Origin: JAEUUM01 sp038326165
GTDB lineage: Bacteria; Bacteroidota; Bacteroidia; Chitinophagales; Saprospiraceae
Length of the DNA: 64,000 nt
Assembly (NCBI GenBank): GCA_038326165.1
Contig: JBBQJT010000005.1
Location: 1 to 64,000 of the forward strand
Direction: 5' to 3'
Position numbers and translations under genes: made by a program
Shown: one piece after another, positions 32,882 through 41,807 of the stretch
How positions within the stretch are numbered: the stretch's first letter is position 1
How the letters are laid out: each line of letters opens with the position of its first letter
Notes under the pieces: model-generated
The model's input: the letters and a program-made list of their open reading frames with translations, nothing else
What the model was told of the DNA's origin: nothing
Databases searched by the model: none

Positions 32882-33888
32882 AAACGGTATTATCCTGCAT
32901 CCAACCTACAGGAGATATCCACTTAGGTAATTATTTGGGTGCCGTAGCCAATTGGGTAAAGCTGCAAAATGATTACCATTGCTATTTTGGTGTTGTAGAT
33001 TGTCACGGTATGACTATGCCATATGACGCAAACAAACTTCGCACCAATACTTGGAATATGGCTTGCCAACTTTTGGCTTTAGGGGTCGAGGAAGAAAATC
33101 TTTTTATACAAAGCTTAGTTCCCGAGCATTTACAATTATCGTGGATATTAAGTTGTGTGTGTTCCTACGGCGAATTAAGTAGGATGACACAGTTTAAAGA
33201 CAAAATGGAACAGTTGCGCTCAGGCGACAAGGATGTTTTGGCTTCTTCGGGTTTGTTCATTTACCCTGTTCTTCAAGCAGCTGATATATTGATTTATCAG
33301 GCCGATTTGGTGCCTGTTGGAAAAGACCAAGAACAGCATTTGGAGTTGACAAGAAATATTGCAGAGCGATTTAATCACCAATTTAATACAGATTTCTTTA
33401 AACTTCCAGCACCTTTGATGACGGATGTTCCAAAGCTTCTTTCTACAGCTGATCCAGCGAAGAAAATGAGTAAAAGTCTTGGTGAAAGACACTACATTAA
33501 TATTTTTGGGGAACAAGATTTCTTGATCAAACAAATAAAAACAGCAGTTACGGATGCTGGCGGTGATCCAAGCGTAATGAGTCCGGGCGTTCAGAACCTC
33601 TTCACTATCCTTAAAGAAAGTGGAGATCAATCAAGTCATGATAGCCTGAAGAAAGATTTTGAAAGTGGAACCTTAAAGTATTCTTCACTCAAAGAAGCAA
33701 CTACAGAAGCTCTGCTTGCATTTATTCAGCCTTTTAAGGAGAAATACAAAGCAATTCAAGACAATCAAGCCGAAACAACTGAAAGAATCATCCATAATAG
33801 CCGTAAAATTCGATTAAAAGCAATTGAAACTTACAACCAAGTAGCTGAAATAACTGGAATAATGTCACCTAACGCCAATCCTTTTTAG
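32878..33888 (+). CDS. trpS: Tryptophanyl-tRNA synthetase
   Basis: A 336-residue class I synthetase charging tRNA-Trp. The HIGH-like motif is GDIHLGNYLGAV (about residue 13) and the KMSKS motif is exact in PAKKMSKSLG (about 200). IQPTGDIH at the start and VPVGKDQEQHLELTRNIAERF in the middle (cited in part: GKDQEQHLELTR) are typical. The length is normal. It overlaps ridA by 4 bases and its stop overlaps the GTG start of the next gene by 1 base. Confidence 0.96.
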   Translation: MKTVLSCIQPTGDIHLGNYLGAVANWVKLQNDYHCYFGVVDCHGMTMPYDANKLRTNTWNMACQLLALGVEEENLFIQSLVPEHLQLSWILSCVCSYGELSRMTQFKDKMEQLRSGDKDVLASSGLFIYPVLQAADILIYQADLVPVGKDQEQHLELTRNIAERFNHQFNTDFFKLPAPLMTDVPKLLSTADPAKKMSKSLGERHYINIFGEQDFLIKQIKTAVTDAGGDPSVMSPGVQNLFTILKESGDQSSHDSLKKDFESGTLKYSSLKEATTEALLAFIQPFKEKYKAIQDNQAETTERIIHNSRKIRLKAIETYNQVAEITGIMSPNANPF

Positions 33889-34496
33889 TGAAGATATTTT
33901 GCATCGGACGAAATTACGCTGCGCATGCTGAAGAACTGAATAATGCTGTTCCGGGGAAGCCCTTGGTTTTTATGAAGCCTCCAACAGCAGTTCTCAAGCA
34001 TGATCGCGATTTCTATATTCCTGATTTTTCCAAGGATATTCATTACGAAGGTGAGTTGGTACTTAGAATCGGAAAGAATGGAAAAAGTATTTCACCTAAA
34101 TTTGCACTGAGATATATTAGCCACATCACAGTTGGTCTTGATTTTACGGCAAGAGATTTACAGGATGAATTAAAGTCCAATGGTCACCCTTGGGAAATTG
34201 CAAAAGGATTTGATAATTCAGCTGTTCTTGGTGAATGGTTGGATTTTGAACCATTTAAAGACGCACCAATCACTTATGAATTGAAAAAGAATAGTGTGAC
34301 TGTTCAGAATGGGGATACAAGTTTGCTTTTGTTTCCCTTCGAACAAATCATTGCACATTTGTCAATATATTTCACACTTCAACAAGGTGACATAATTTTT
34401 ACAGGAACTCCTAAAGGTGTTGGTTCCATTGCACCCGGTGATCTGTATCAAGGTATTTTAGGTGATCAGGTGGTTATGACTTGCCAAGTCAGATAG
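33888..34496 (+). CDS. Fumarylacetoacetate hydrolase-family protein
   Basis: 202 residues of the FAH C-terminal fold. Conserved parts are IFCIGRNYAAHAEELN at the start, HYEGELVLRIGKNGK (metal-binding Glu), GLDFTARDLQDELKSNGHPW and IIFTGTPKGVG near the end. Family members hydrolyse or decarboxylate acyl-pyruvate-type compounds using Mg or Mn. The start codon is GTG at 33888, sharing its first base with the trpS stop. The substrate is not evident; a role in clearing oxaloacetate or acylpyruvates is typical of this short subgroup. Confidence 0.88.
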   Translation: MKIFCIGRNYAAHAEELNNAVPGKPLVFMKPPTAVLKHDRDFYIPDFSKDIHYEGELVLRIGKNGKSISPKFALRYISHITVGLDFTARDLQDELKSNGHPWEIAKGFDNSAVLGEWLDFEPFKDAPITYELKKNSVTVQNGDTSLLLFPFEQIIAHLSIYFTLQQGDIIFTGTPKGVGSIAPGDLYQGILGDQVVMTCQVR

Positions 34497-34540
34497 CTCA
34501 AAACATTTTAGCTAATAGTTATCAATTCTATTATAAAAGC

Positions 34541-34548
34541 TATTTTTG
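34541..34548 (+). promoter_or_regulatory. Putative -7 element of metK promoter
   Basis: TATTTTTG matches TAnnTTTG, 27 bases before the metK start. No clear TTG lies at the right distance upstream, and no SAM riboswitch is visible in the 79-base gap. Confidence 0.4.
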
Positions 34549-34575
34549 CACCACTCAACAAGACAATCTATATTT

Positions 34576-35862
34576 ATGCCCTATTTATTTACCTCTGAAT
34601 CTGTTTCTGAAGGACATCCTGACAAAGTAGCAGATCAAATTTCTGATGCACTAATCGATAACTTTTTAGCTTGGGATCCTTCGTCAAAGGTAGCATGTGA
34701 AACCCTTGTGACAACTGGGCAGGTTATTTTAGCCGGTGAAGTAAAAACAAAAACTTACCTAGATGTTCAAAAAATAGCACGAGATGTCATAGCAAAAATA
34801 GGATATACTAAGTCTGAATACATGTTTGAGGCTAATTCTTGTGGCATTTTATCCGCTATTCATGAGCAATCTGCTGACATCAATCAAGGTGTAGACCGAG
34901 CAAAAAAAGAAGATCAAGGCGCAGGCGACCAAGGAATGATGTTTGGGTATGCTACTAATGAAACAGAGAACTACATGCCTTTGGCTTTAGATCTATCTCA
35001 TGCTTTGTTAGTTGAATTGGCTAATTTAAGAAGGGAGAATAATGAAATTAAATATCTTCGCCCAGATGCCAAGTCGCAGGTAACTTTGGAGTATTCTGAT
35101 GACAACAAACCTCAAAGAATTGAAGCTATTGTTATTTCAACACAACATGATGATTTTGTAAAACCCAAAACAGATTCTAAAGAAGACAAAGAGGCTGCAA
35201 ACGCTCAAATGCTAGTGAAAATTAAAGCGGATTTAATTTCAATTTTAATTCCAAGAATTAAAGCAAAATACCCTCAATACGCACATTTTTTTAATGACAA
35301 TATCACTTATCACATTAACCCAACTGGTGTTTTTGTAATTGGTGGACCGCATGGTGACACTGGTTTAACAGGAAGAAAGATTATTGTTGATACCTATGGT
35401 GGAAAAGGCGCTCATGGTGGTGGTGCATTTTCTGGAAAAGATCCAAGCAAGGTTGATAGAAGTGCAGCGTATGCCACACGTCATATCGCAAAGAACCTTG
35501 TAGCTGCAAAATTGTGTGATGAGATTTTGGTTCAAGTATCATACGCAATTGGTGTGGCCAAACCTACATCTATTAATGTAAATACCTATGGCACTTCTAA
35601 AGTATCAATCAATGATGGAGCAATAAGCAAAATTATAGAGGAGATTTTCGATATGCGTCCTTATTTCATTGAACAACGTTTGAAATTGAGAAATCCCATC
35701 TACAGTGAGACAGCAGCCTATGGTCATATGGGAAGAATCAATGAAAAAGTAATTAAGACATTTGTTCAACCAGACGGCACTGAAAAGGAAATGGAAGTTG
35801 AATTATTTACTTGGGAAAAGCTTGATATGGTTGATGTAGTCAAAAAAGCATTCCAGTTGTAA
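34576..35862 (+). CDS. metK: S-adenosylmethionine synthetase
   Basis: A 428-residue enzyme making SAM from methionine and ATP. Diagnostic motifs are FTSESVSEGHPDKVADQISD at the start, GAGDQGMMFGYA (about residue 117), and GGPHGDTGLTGRKIIVDTYG followed by GGGAFSGKDPSKVDRSAAY (P-loop-like). It is slightly longer than the 384 residues of E. coli MetK. The ATG at 34576 is chosen because the frame from 34546 adds a nonconserved tail. It converges on mtgA across a palindromic repeat element. Confidence 0.97.
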   Translation: MPYLFTSESVSEGHPDKVADQISDALIDNFLAWDPSSKVACETLVTTGQVILAGEVKTKTYLDVQKIARDVIAKIGYTKSEYMFEANSCGILSAIHEQSADINQGVDRAKKEDQGAGDQGMMFGYATNETENYMPLALDLSHALLVELANLRRENNEIKYLRPDAKSQVTLEYSDDNKPQRIEAIVISTQHDDFVKPKTDSKEDKEAANAQMLVKIKADLISILIPRIKAKYPQYAHFFNDNITYHINPTGVFVIGGPHGDTGLTGRKIIVDTYGGKGAHGGGAFSGKDPSKVDRSAAYATRHIAKNLVAAKLCDEILVQVSYAIGVAKPTSINVNTYGTSKVSINDGAISKIIEEIFDMRPYFIEQRLKLRNPIYSETAAYGHMGRINEKVIKTFVQPDGTEKEMEVELFTWEKLDMVDVVKKAFQL

Positions 35863-35870
35863 TATTCTTT

Positions 35871-36005
35871 AACCCAAAATCCTCATTAACGAATTTTGCC
35901 CTTTGGGTTGACGAAAATTTTTGATTTTTTGAAGGTTAAACCCCGCCAATTTTTGGAATAAACAAAAATTTTGTCGATTCAGCTTCTAAAGCTGAATTTG
36001 GGTTT
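35871..36005 (+). repeat. Intergenic palindromic repeat, copy C (shortest)
   Basis: Starts AACCCAAAATCCTCATTAACG and ends GCTGAATTTGGGTTT. TTGACGAAAATTTTTG pairs with CAAAAATTTTGTCGA, and the right hairpin is TTCAGCTT-CTA-AAGCTGAA, where a T-A pair replaces the G-C pair of copy B. It fills the whole gap between the convergent metK and mtgA genes; its last 2 bases are inside the mtgA stop codon. It may serve as their terminator. Confidence 0.88.
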
Positions 36006-36696
36006 AAAGTTCTCTTAGATAATTGATGCCACCCAATTCCCTCATTTGGTCAGATATCCATGCCTGCCTTCTAGCCACAAAAGGACCAGAGTGAGTCGGG
36101 CTCCATTTCAGAGGACTTGGAAGAATTGAAATAATCCTAGCCGCTTCATTGTTGGTTAAAGTCTTTGGCTTTTTGTTAAAATAGTGGGAAGAAGCGCATT
36201 TTACGCCAAATATTCCTTTACCCATTTCTGCAATGTTAAGGTAAGTTTCAAGAATTCTTTCTTTGGACCATAGAAGTTCAATAAGAATAGTAAAATAAGC
36301 TTCGAAGGCTTTTCTAATATAACTTCTGCCTGGCCAAAGAAAAACATTTTTGGCGACCTGCTGGCTAATTGTACTCGCACCTCTTACTTTTTTATGTCCC
36401 TTATTAAACTTAACAGCTTTACCAATGGCTTCAAAGTCAAAACCTAAATGATTTGGGAAATTTTGATCTTCTGAGGCAATTGCTGCAAGCTTGATTTGGT
36501 TGGATATATTGTCATAATCAACCCAATCATAACAATAGTTTTTGCCAGAGAACTGGTACTTCAGCACCATTGTAAGCGTGCTTGGTGGGTCAACCCATCT
36601 GAATAATAAAACCCAAATAATAGTTACACTAAACCAACCAATCAGTAGATTTAGTGCCCATTTTTTAATTTTGTTCAACTTGGTACTATTAATCAC
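36004..36696 (-). CDS. mtgA: Monofunctional peptidoglycan glycosyltransferase
   Basis: A 230-residue GT51 enzyme polymerising glycan strands from lipid II at the outer face of the inner membrane. One membrane segment spans about residues 12-34. The catalytic Glu is in AIASEDQNFPNHLGFD (about residue 76), and KVRGASTISQQVAKNVFLW and ETYLNIAEMGKGIFG are the other signature motifs. There is no transpeptidase domain. The stop codon touches the end of repeat copy C. Confidence 0.95.
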   Translation of the reverse strand: MINSTKLNKIKKWALNLLIGWFSVTIIWVLLFRWVDPPSTLTMVLKYQFSGKNYCYDWVDYDNISNQIKLAAIASEDQNFPNHLGFDFEAIGKAVKFNKGHKKVRGASTISQQVAKNVFLWPGRSYIRKAFEAYFTILIELLWSKERILETYLNIAEMGKGIFGVKCASSHYFNKKPKTLTNNEAARIISILPSPLKWSPTHSGPFVARRQAWISDQMRELGGINYLREL

Positions 36697-36771
36697 AGTA
36701 CGAATTTAGTAATTGGATAGCGAACCAACGAAATAACTCTCAAAATCATTGGAACAATATGTTCTTTTTTC

Positions 36772-36802
36772 TTGTTGTGCCATAGGTGTTTTATTACATT
36801 TG
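36772..36802 (+). promoter_or_regulatory. Promoter of gcvP
   Basis: TTG at 36772-36774 and TACATTTG at 36795-36802 with a 20-base spacer. The start codon at 36822 lies 19 bases past the box. No glycine riboswitch is seen. Confidence 0.6.
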
Positions 36803-36821
36803 CAACCTGAATATACAAGAA

Positions 36822-39710
36822 ATGACAACCAACAAACAAAATTTTGATTTTACAGATAGATTTGAAACCCGTCACATCGGACCAAATCAAGAGGAGCAAA
36901 ATGAAATGCTTCAAGCATTGGGTTACAAAAGCCTTGACGAGTTAGTTAGTGCTACCATACCAGATTTAATTCGCCGTGATAAAACGATGGATATTCCACC
37001 TGCTCAGTCGGAGTTTGAATATTTGGAGAATTTAAAAAGTCTTGCTTCAAAAAATGCTGTTGCGCGATCTTTCATTGGTCAAGGTTATTATGGAACAATT
37101 ACTCCATCGGTTAATTTGAGAAATGTATTTCAAAACCCAGGGTGGTACACCCAATACACACCATACCAAGCAGAGATTGCCCAAGGAAGATTGGAAGCCT
37201 TGTTGAATTTTCAAACCATGGTCAGTGATCTTACTGGACTTCCAATAGCCAACGCTTCTCTACTTGATGAAGGTACTGCAGCGGCTGAATCAATGGCAAT
37301 GTTTTATGGCCTAAAGGCTAAAAAGTCAAAAGATGATTCTCCGCACATATTTTATGTGGAAGAAGGAGTTTACGATCAATCTTTAGAAGTAATTCTGACC
37401 AGAGCAGAACCAATAGGAGTTGAAGTCATTGTCGCTTCACTTAATAACATAGAATTGTCTGACAAAGTATTCGGTGTACTATTGCAGTATCCAGATAAGT
37501 ACGGTGAAGTGCATAATTACAAGCAGTTTGCCGCTGATGCGAAGTCAAAGAATATTGCTATTGTAGTTGCCTCTGATCTTTTGGCCTTAACTAAAATAAC
37601 GCCTCCGGGTGAATGGGGCGCTGATGCTGTTGTTGGCAACAGCCAACGATTTGGAGTTCCAATGGGATTTGGAGGCCCACATGCAGCGTTCTTTTCGACT
37701 ACTGACGAAAATAAGCGTCACATACCAGGTAGAATCATCGGAATGACCATTGATGTGCACGAGAATCCAGCATTGCGTATGGCCTTGCAGACGCGTGAAC
37801 AGCATATTCGACGTGAAAAAGCGACTTCCAACATTTGTACAGCTCAGGCGCTTCTCGCAATCATGGCAAGTATGTATGCTGTATATCACGGTCCAAAAGG
37901 ACTCAGCAATATTGCCACAAGAGTAAATAACTTAGCTTCTTGTTTGTCAGAGAATCTCAAACTTTCGGGTTGGGTTTTGTTGAGTCAGAATTGGTTTGAT
38001 ACCATCACTGTAAAGGCGGACAATGAAAAGTCGCACCAAATCAAAAGCTTATCCGAATCTATGGGTTATAATTTCTTTTACCGCAATGGATTGATTACTA
38101 TTGCATTAGATGAAACGGTAACTATTTCCGAAGTTGAACAAGTGGCTGGAATTTTTGCTAAAGTAAATAACTCAAATTCCATTTTTAAAGCAGAACTTCC
38201 ATTTGAAAACTGCTTACCATCTGATTTGCTTAGAACCTCTAATTACTTGACACATCCAGTATTTAACATCAATCATACTGAATCAAATATGATGAGGTAC
38301 ATAAAACGACTTGAAAACAAAGATTTATCTTTGACACATTCTATGATTTCGCTCGGTTCATGTACCATGAAATTGAATGCGGCCACAGAATTGATTCCAA
38401 TAAGCTGGGAAGCTTTTGCGAACATACATCCTTTTGCGCCGTCCAATCAAGTTGAAGGTTATTTGCAAATGTTTAGAGAATTAGAAGCATTCCTTTGCCA
38501 AGCTACTGGGTTTAGCGCTTGCTCTCTGCAGCCAAATTCCGGGGCTCAAGGAGAATATGCAGGTCTGTTAACCATCAGAGCATACCATCAATCTCGCAAT
38601 GAAGGTCATAGAAATATTGCCTTGATTCCATCGAGCGCACACGGGACCAACCCCGCAAGTGCAGTAATGGCAGGAATGGAAGTGGTAGTAACCAATTGCG
38701 ATGAGAATGGCAATATAATAGTATCGGAGGTTCTTGAAAAGGCCAAGTTATACAAGGACCGTTTGGCATGTTTGATGGTTACTTATCCTTCAACACATGG
38801 AGTTTTTGAAACGTCTATCAAAGAACTTTGTAGTATAATACACGAACACGGTGGCCTCGTTTATATGGATGGTGCAAATATGAATGCCCAAGTCGGATTG
38901 ACAAGTCCTGGAGATATTGATGCGGATGTTTGTCATTTGAATCTGCACAAAACATTTGCCATTCCACACGGTGGAGGCGGCCCTGGAATGGGACCTATTT
39001 GCGTTAATGAAAAATTAGCACCATTCCTCCCTGGGCATGGTTACAATAAAACTGGTGGGAAAGCACCAATAAAAGCGGTATCGGCCGCTGGATGGGGTAG
39101 TGCAAGTATACTTTTGATATCCTATGCTTATATCAAGTTGTTAGGCGCTGATGGTATGAAAAAATCTACCGAAGTTGCAATATTGAATGCGAACTACATG
39201 CGCAGAAAATTACAAGGTGGTTATGATATTCTTTATACTGGTGAATTTGGAAACGTAGCTCATGAATTAATCCTTGATCTAAGACCATTTAAGCAGTTTG
39301 TAAGTGCAGAAGATGTAGCAAAACGATTGATGGATTATGGATTTCATGCGCCCACTTTGTCCTTCCCTGTGGCTGGTACAGTAATGATTGAGCCTACTGA
39401 AAGCGAAAGCAAGCATGAATTGGATAGATTTTGTGACGCAATGCTTGAAATACGCAAGGAAATCGAGGAGATTGCAACTGGCCATGCGGACCAACACAAT
39501 AATGTATTGGCTAATGCGCCTCACACCCAAGCCATTCTTACTGCCGACGAATGGAATTATCCATACAGCCGCGAAAAGGCTGCATTTCCTCTGCCTTACT
39601 TAAGACATGGTTACAAGTTTTGGGCTTCCATTGGTAGAGTTAACAATGCATTTGGTGATCGAAATCTTATTTGTACTTGTCCACCCGTTTCGGACTATGC
39701 AACTGTTTGA
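36822..39710 (+). CDS. gcvP: Glycine dehydrogenase (decarboxylating), P-protein
   Basis: A 962-residue fused P-protein of the glycine cleavage system, decarboxylating glycine and passing the aminomethyl group to the H-protein lipoyl arm. FETRHIGPNQEEQ opens the N-terminal half, and the PLP lysine is in NLHKTFAIPHGGGGPGMGP (about residue 710). SFIGQGYYGTITPSV and SAHGTNPASAVMAGM are further signatures. Both halves (alpha2-like and beta2-like) are present as in most bacteria with the long form. The ATG at 36822 is preferred over 36786, which would lie before the likely transcript start. gcvT and gcvH are not nearby. Confidence 0.97.
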   Translation: MTTNKQNFDFTDRFETRHIGPNQEEQNEMLQALGYKSLDELVSATIPDLIRRDKTMDIPPAQSEFEYLENLKSLASKNAVARSFIGQGYYGTITPSVNLRNVFQNPGWYTQYTPYQAEIAQGRLEALLNFQTMVSDLTGLPIANASLLDEGTAAAESMAMFYGLKAKKSKDDSPHIFYVEEGVYDQSLEVILTRAEPIGVEVIVASLNNIELSDKVFGVLLQYPDKYGEVHNYKQFAADAKSKNIAIVVASDLLALTKITPPGEWGADAVVGNSQRFGVPMGFGGPHAAFFSTTDENKRHIPGRIIGMTIDVHENPALRMALQTREQHIRREKATSNICTAQALLAIMASMYAVYHGPKGLSNIATRVNNLASCLSENLKLSGWVLLSQNWFDTITVKADNEKSHQIKSLSESMGYNFFYRNGLITIALDETVTISEVEQVAGIFAKVNNSNSIFKAELPFENCLPSDLLRTSNYLTHPVFNINHTESNMMRYIKRLENKDLSLTHSMISLGSCTMKLNAATELIPISWEAFANIHPFAPSNQVEGYLQMFRELEAFLCQATGFSACSLQPNSGAQGEYAGLLTIRAYHQSRNEGHRNIALIPSSAHGTNPASAVMAGMEVVVTNCDENGNIIVSEVLEKAKLYKDRLACLMVTYPSTHGVFETSIKELCSIIHEHGGLVYMDGANMNAQVGLTSPGDIDADVCHLNLHKTFAIPHGGGGPGMGPICVNEKLAPFLPGHGYNKTGGKAPIKAVSAAGWGSASILLISYAYIKLLGADGMKKSTEVAILNANYMRRKLQGGYDILYTGEFGNVAHELILDLRPFKQFVSAEDVAKRLMDYGFHAPTLSFPVAGTVMIEPTESESKHELDRFCDAMLEIRKEIEEIATGHADQHNNVLANAPHTQAILTADEWNYPYSREKAAFPLPYLRHGYKFWASIGRVNNAFGDRNLICTCPPVSDYATV

Positions 39711-39727
39711 GCCTAATCTTTGATAAA

Positions 39728-40711
39728 ATGTCTATAAATAAAAGAATAGTTATAACAGGTGCAGCTGGCTTCATTGCCAGCTGCTTGGTTTCAAAGCTCA
39801 ATGAACTGGGTTATGGCGAACAGCTAATATTGGTAGATGATTTTTCCGTAAAGGCAAAAGAAGCAAATTTTGCTGCCAAAAAGTTTGGATTGAAGATCCA
39901 TAGAGATGATTTTTTTGAGTATTTGGATAAAAATGCTTCTGAAATTTCGTTTGTTTTTCATATTGGAGCAAGAACCGATACAACACTTCAAAATGTCGAT
40001 ATTTTTGATAGCTTGAATCTGAATTATTCTAAGGAAGTCTGGAAATTGTGTTCGAAACATCGAATACCGATGATTTATGCCAGCAGTGCAGCTACCTATG
40101 GTGCAGGAGAACATGGTTATCAGGATAATAATGAAGAAATTAGCTTGCTCAAGCCTTTGAATCCCTATGGTCAAAGCAAACAAGATTTTGATGTATGGGC
40201 TTTAGCCGAATCTGAATCCCCTCCGTTTTGGGCAGGTTTTAAATTTTTCAACGTTTATGGGCCAAATGAATACCACAAAGGTCGAATGGCAAGTGTGATC
40301 TTTCATGCATTTAATCAAATAAAAGCTTCTGGTACCATGAAATTGTTTCGCTCACACAAAGCAGATTTCACAGACGGAGGTCAATCGAGAGACTTTGTCT
40401 ACGTTAAAGATTTAATCGATGTGCTGATTTATTTTTATAAAAATCAACAACACTCAGGAATTTACAATCTTGGTTCTGGAAAAGCGCGATCATTTTTGGA
40501 TTTGGTAAAAGGAGTGTTTCATGCCATGCAAACTGAAGCCAACATTGGATTTATTGACACCCCGGAAGATATCAGAGAAACCTATCAATATTTTACTGAG
40601 GCTGACTTATCCAACCTGAGGAAAGCGGGTTACAGCAAAGAATTTACTGAACTGGAATCAGGAATTGAAGATTATGTGAAGAACTATTTGGTGGACTCAG
40701 TCTATTATTGA
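39728..40711 (+). CDS. hldD: ADP-L-glycero-D-manno-heptose 6-epimerase
   Basis: A 327-residue short-chain dehydrogenase/reductase making the ADP-heptose used in LPS inner core. The NAD(P) site is VITGAAGFIASCL at the start; the catalytic Tyr-Lys pair is in NPYGQSKQDFD (about residue 140). GRMASVIFHAFNQIK and FVYVKDLIDVLIYF fit the HldD/RfaD family closely. The ATG at 39728 is used; the longer frame begins inside gcvP. It overlaps the convergent lipoprotein gene by 7 bases. Confidence 0.92.
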   Translation: MSINKRIVITGAAGFIASCLVSKLNELGYGEQLILVDDFSVKAKEANFAAKKFGLKIHRDDFFEYLDKNASEISFVFHIGARTDTTLQNVDIFDSLNLNYSKEVWKLCSKHRIPMIYASSAATYGAGEHGYQDNNEEISLLKPLNPYGQSKQDFDVWALAESESPPFWAGFKFFNVYGPNEYHKGRMASVIFHAFNQIKASGTMKLFRSHKADFTDGGQSRDFVYVKDLIDVLIYFYKNQQHSGIYNLGSGKARSFLDLVKGVFHAMQTEANIGFIDTPEDIRETYQYFTEADLSNLRKAGYSKEFTELESGIEDYVKNYLVDSVYY

Positions 40712-41139
40712 GTTTCACCCATTGTGGAATTATATTGGTTTAGACCAACATAATAGTACAAGCCCCATTCGCCTGCCAACTTTGCCCAACGCCTTTCCAT
40801 TCCTAATTTTTGTTGTTCATTCTTCATACGTTCAATAACCATTTCAGGGCCAAATGTTGAAAAACTCCTCACATAGCCTTGAGGTAATTCAATGTTGGTT
40901 TGAAGTTCCCAGTTGTTCCTGTTCCATCTAAAATCGGACGAGACGGTTGAATCAGCCTGATCAGGTAAGCCTTGCATTGGAAAAACGCAATGGGCCAACT
41001 GATATGCCGTATCAGCATGAAATTTTTCATAAAATTTCACAAATTCCACAGGTAATTTTTCAGCATTTTGCTGATCAATTCTTGCAGAATTTTTGCAGGA
41101 TATCAATAATGTCAAAGTTAACAATAGCAGTATTCTCAT
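40705..41139 (-). CDS. Lipoprotein of unknown function, possibly DUF4348-like
   Basis: 144 residues with a lipoprotein signal peptide, lipobox LISC (Cys15). The mature part contains FVKFYEKFHADTAYQLAHCV and FPMQGLPDQ, which recalls a Bacteroidota family of small lipoproteins (DUF4348) whose members start with a similar F-x-x-F-x-x-D-x-x-Y/F-Q pattern; this link is tentative. It lies 9 bases downstream of the phosphopantetheinyl transferase gene on the same strand. Confidence 0.7.
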   Translation of the reverse strand: MRILLLLTLTLLISCKNSARIDQQNAEKLPVEFVKFYEKFHADTAYQLAHCVFPMQGLPDQADSTVSSDFRWNRNNWELQTNIELPQGYVRSFSTFGPEMVIERMKNEQQKLGMERRWAKLAGEWGLYYYVGLNQYNSTMGETQ

Positions 41140-41148
41140 GAAGTGTAG

Positions 41149-41772
41149 TTAATAAGCACAAACTAAAAAATAATTATCCAATTTTACAAAATGTAGCATG
41201 CATTCCAGCTTGAAGTCTATTAATTCAATTCTCCCTTTGGAGTCAAAATTTAAAGCATCAGCATCGATAATTTGATCGATTTTTAACATAGATTTGAAGT
41301 CGATACTCCCTTTTTTATAAACCTTAAACAGGGATTCTTTGGCGCCCCATTGCCAATGCAACCAATTGATCAAAGTTTGTTGATTTACAGGTCTGGATTC
41401 GTCTTTTTTGACAAATTTATTAGCAATATTGATAATTTTATCTTGTTTGATTTGAATGTCAATCCCAACAGGGTATTCGCTTAGGGCAATAGCAACAAAA
41501 TTGGAGGAATGACTTATTGAAATATGTAAATCACTATTTTTTATCTTAGGAGCGCAAAATTGATCATATTCAATTTCAGATTCCTTTTCCATCAATAAGT
41601 CTAGCAAGCATCTTGCAGCCCAGCACTGAAGTTGTTTTGAGGGGTGATGTATCAGCTGACACTCAGGATAATTGGTTTTTGAGTTGCCTGTCAATTCTAA
41701 ACAATTTCCAACACCTACACGGACGTTAGCATTGGGATTAAATTCTTTGAACAATTTATGAGTATCTTTCAT
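41149..41772 (-). CDS. 4'-phosphopantetheinyl transferase superfamily protein
   Basis: 207 residues. The two signature motifs are VGIDIQIKQD (Mg and CoA binding, about residue 108) and WQWGAKESLFKVYKKGS (about 150). Enzymes of this kind attach the phosphopantetheine arm of CoA to acyl carrier proteins. The length suits the Sfp/AcpT type rather than the 120-residue AcpS type. ISISHSSNFVAIALS just before motif 1 is also typical. It is divergent from the WD40 gene, with 35 bases between. Confidence 0.88.
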   Translation of the reverse strand: MKDTHKLFKEFNPNANVRVGVGNCLELTGNSKTNYPECQLIHHPSKQLQCWAARCLLDLLMEKESEIEYDQFCAPKIKNSDLHISISHSSNFVAIALSEYPVGIDIQIKQDKIINIANKFVKKDESRPVNQQTLINWLHWQWGAKESLFKVYKKGSIDFKSMLKIDQIIDADALNFDSKGRIELIDFKLECMLHFVKLDNYFLVCAY

Positions 41773-41807
41773 TTACTTTGCAAAGTTACAATAGGACTTC
41801 CATTATC

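Noticed and set aside
34497..34575. SAM riboswitch ahead of metK
   Set aside because: The gap is only 79 bases and shows just a -7 element and weak AT-rich pairing.
39761..39784. Perfect inverted repeat GCAGCTGGC/GCCAGCTGC at the start of hldD
   Set aside because: It encodes the Gly-rich NAD-binding loop (GAAGFIASC), where codon constraint can produce it. With no conservation data it cannot be called regulatory.
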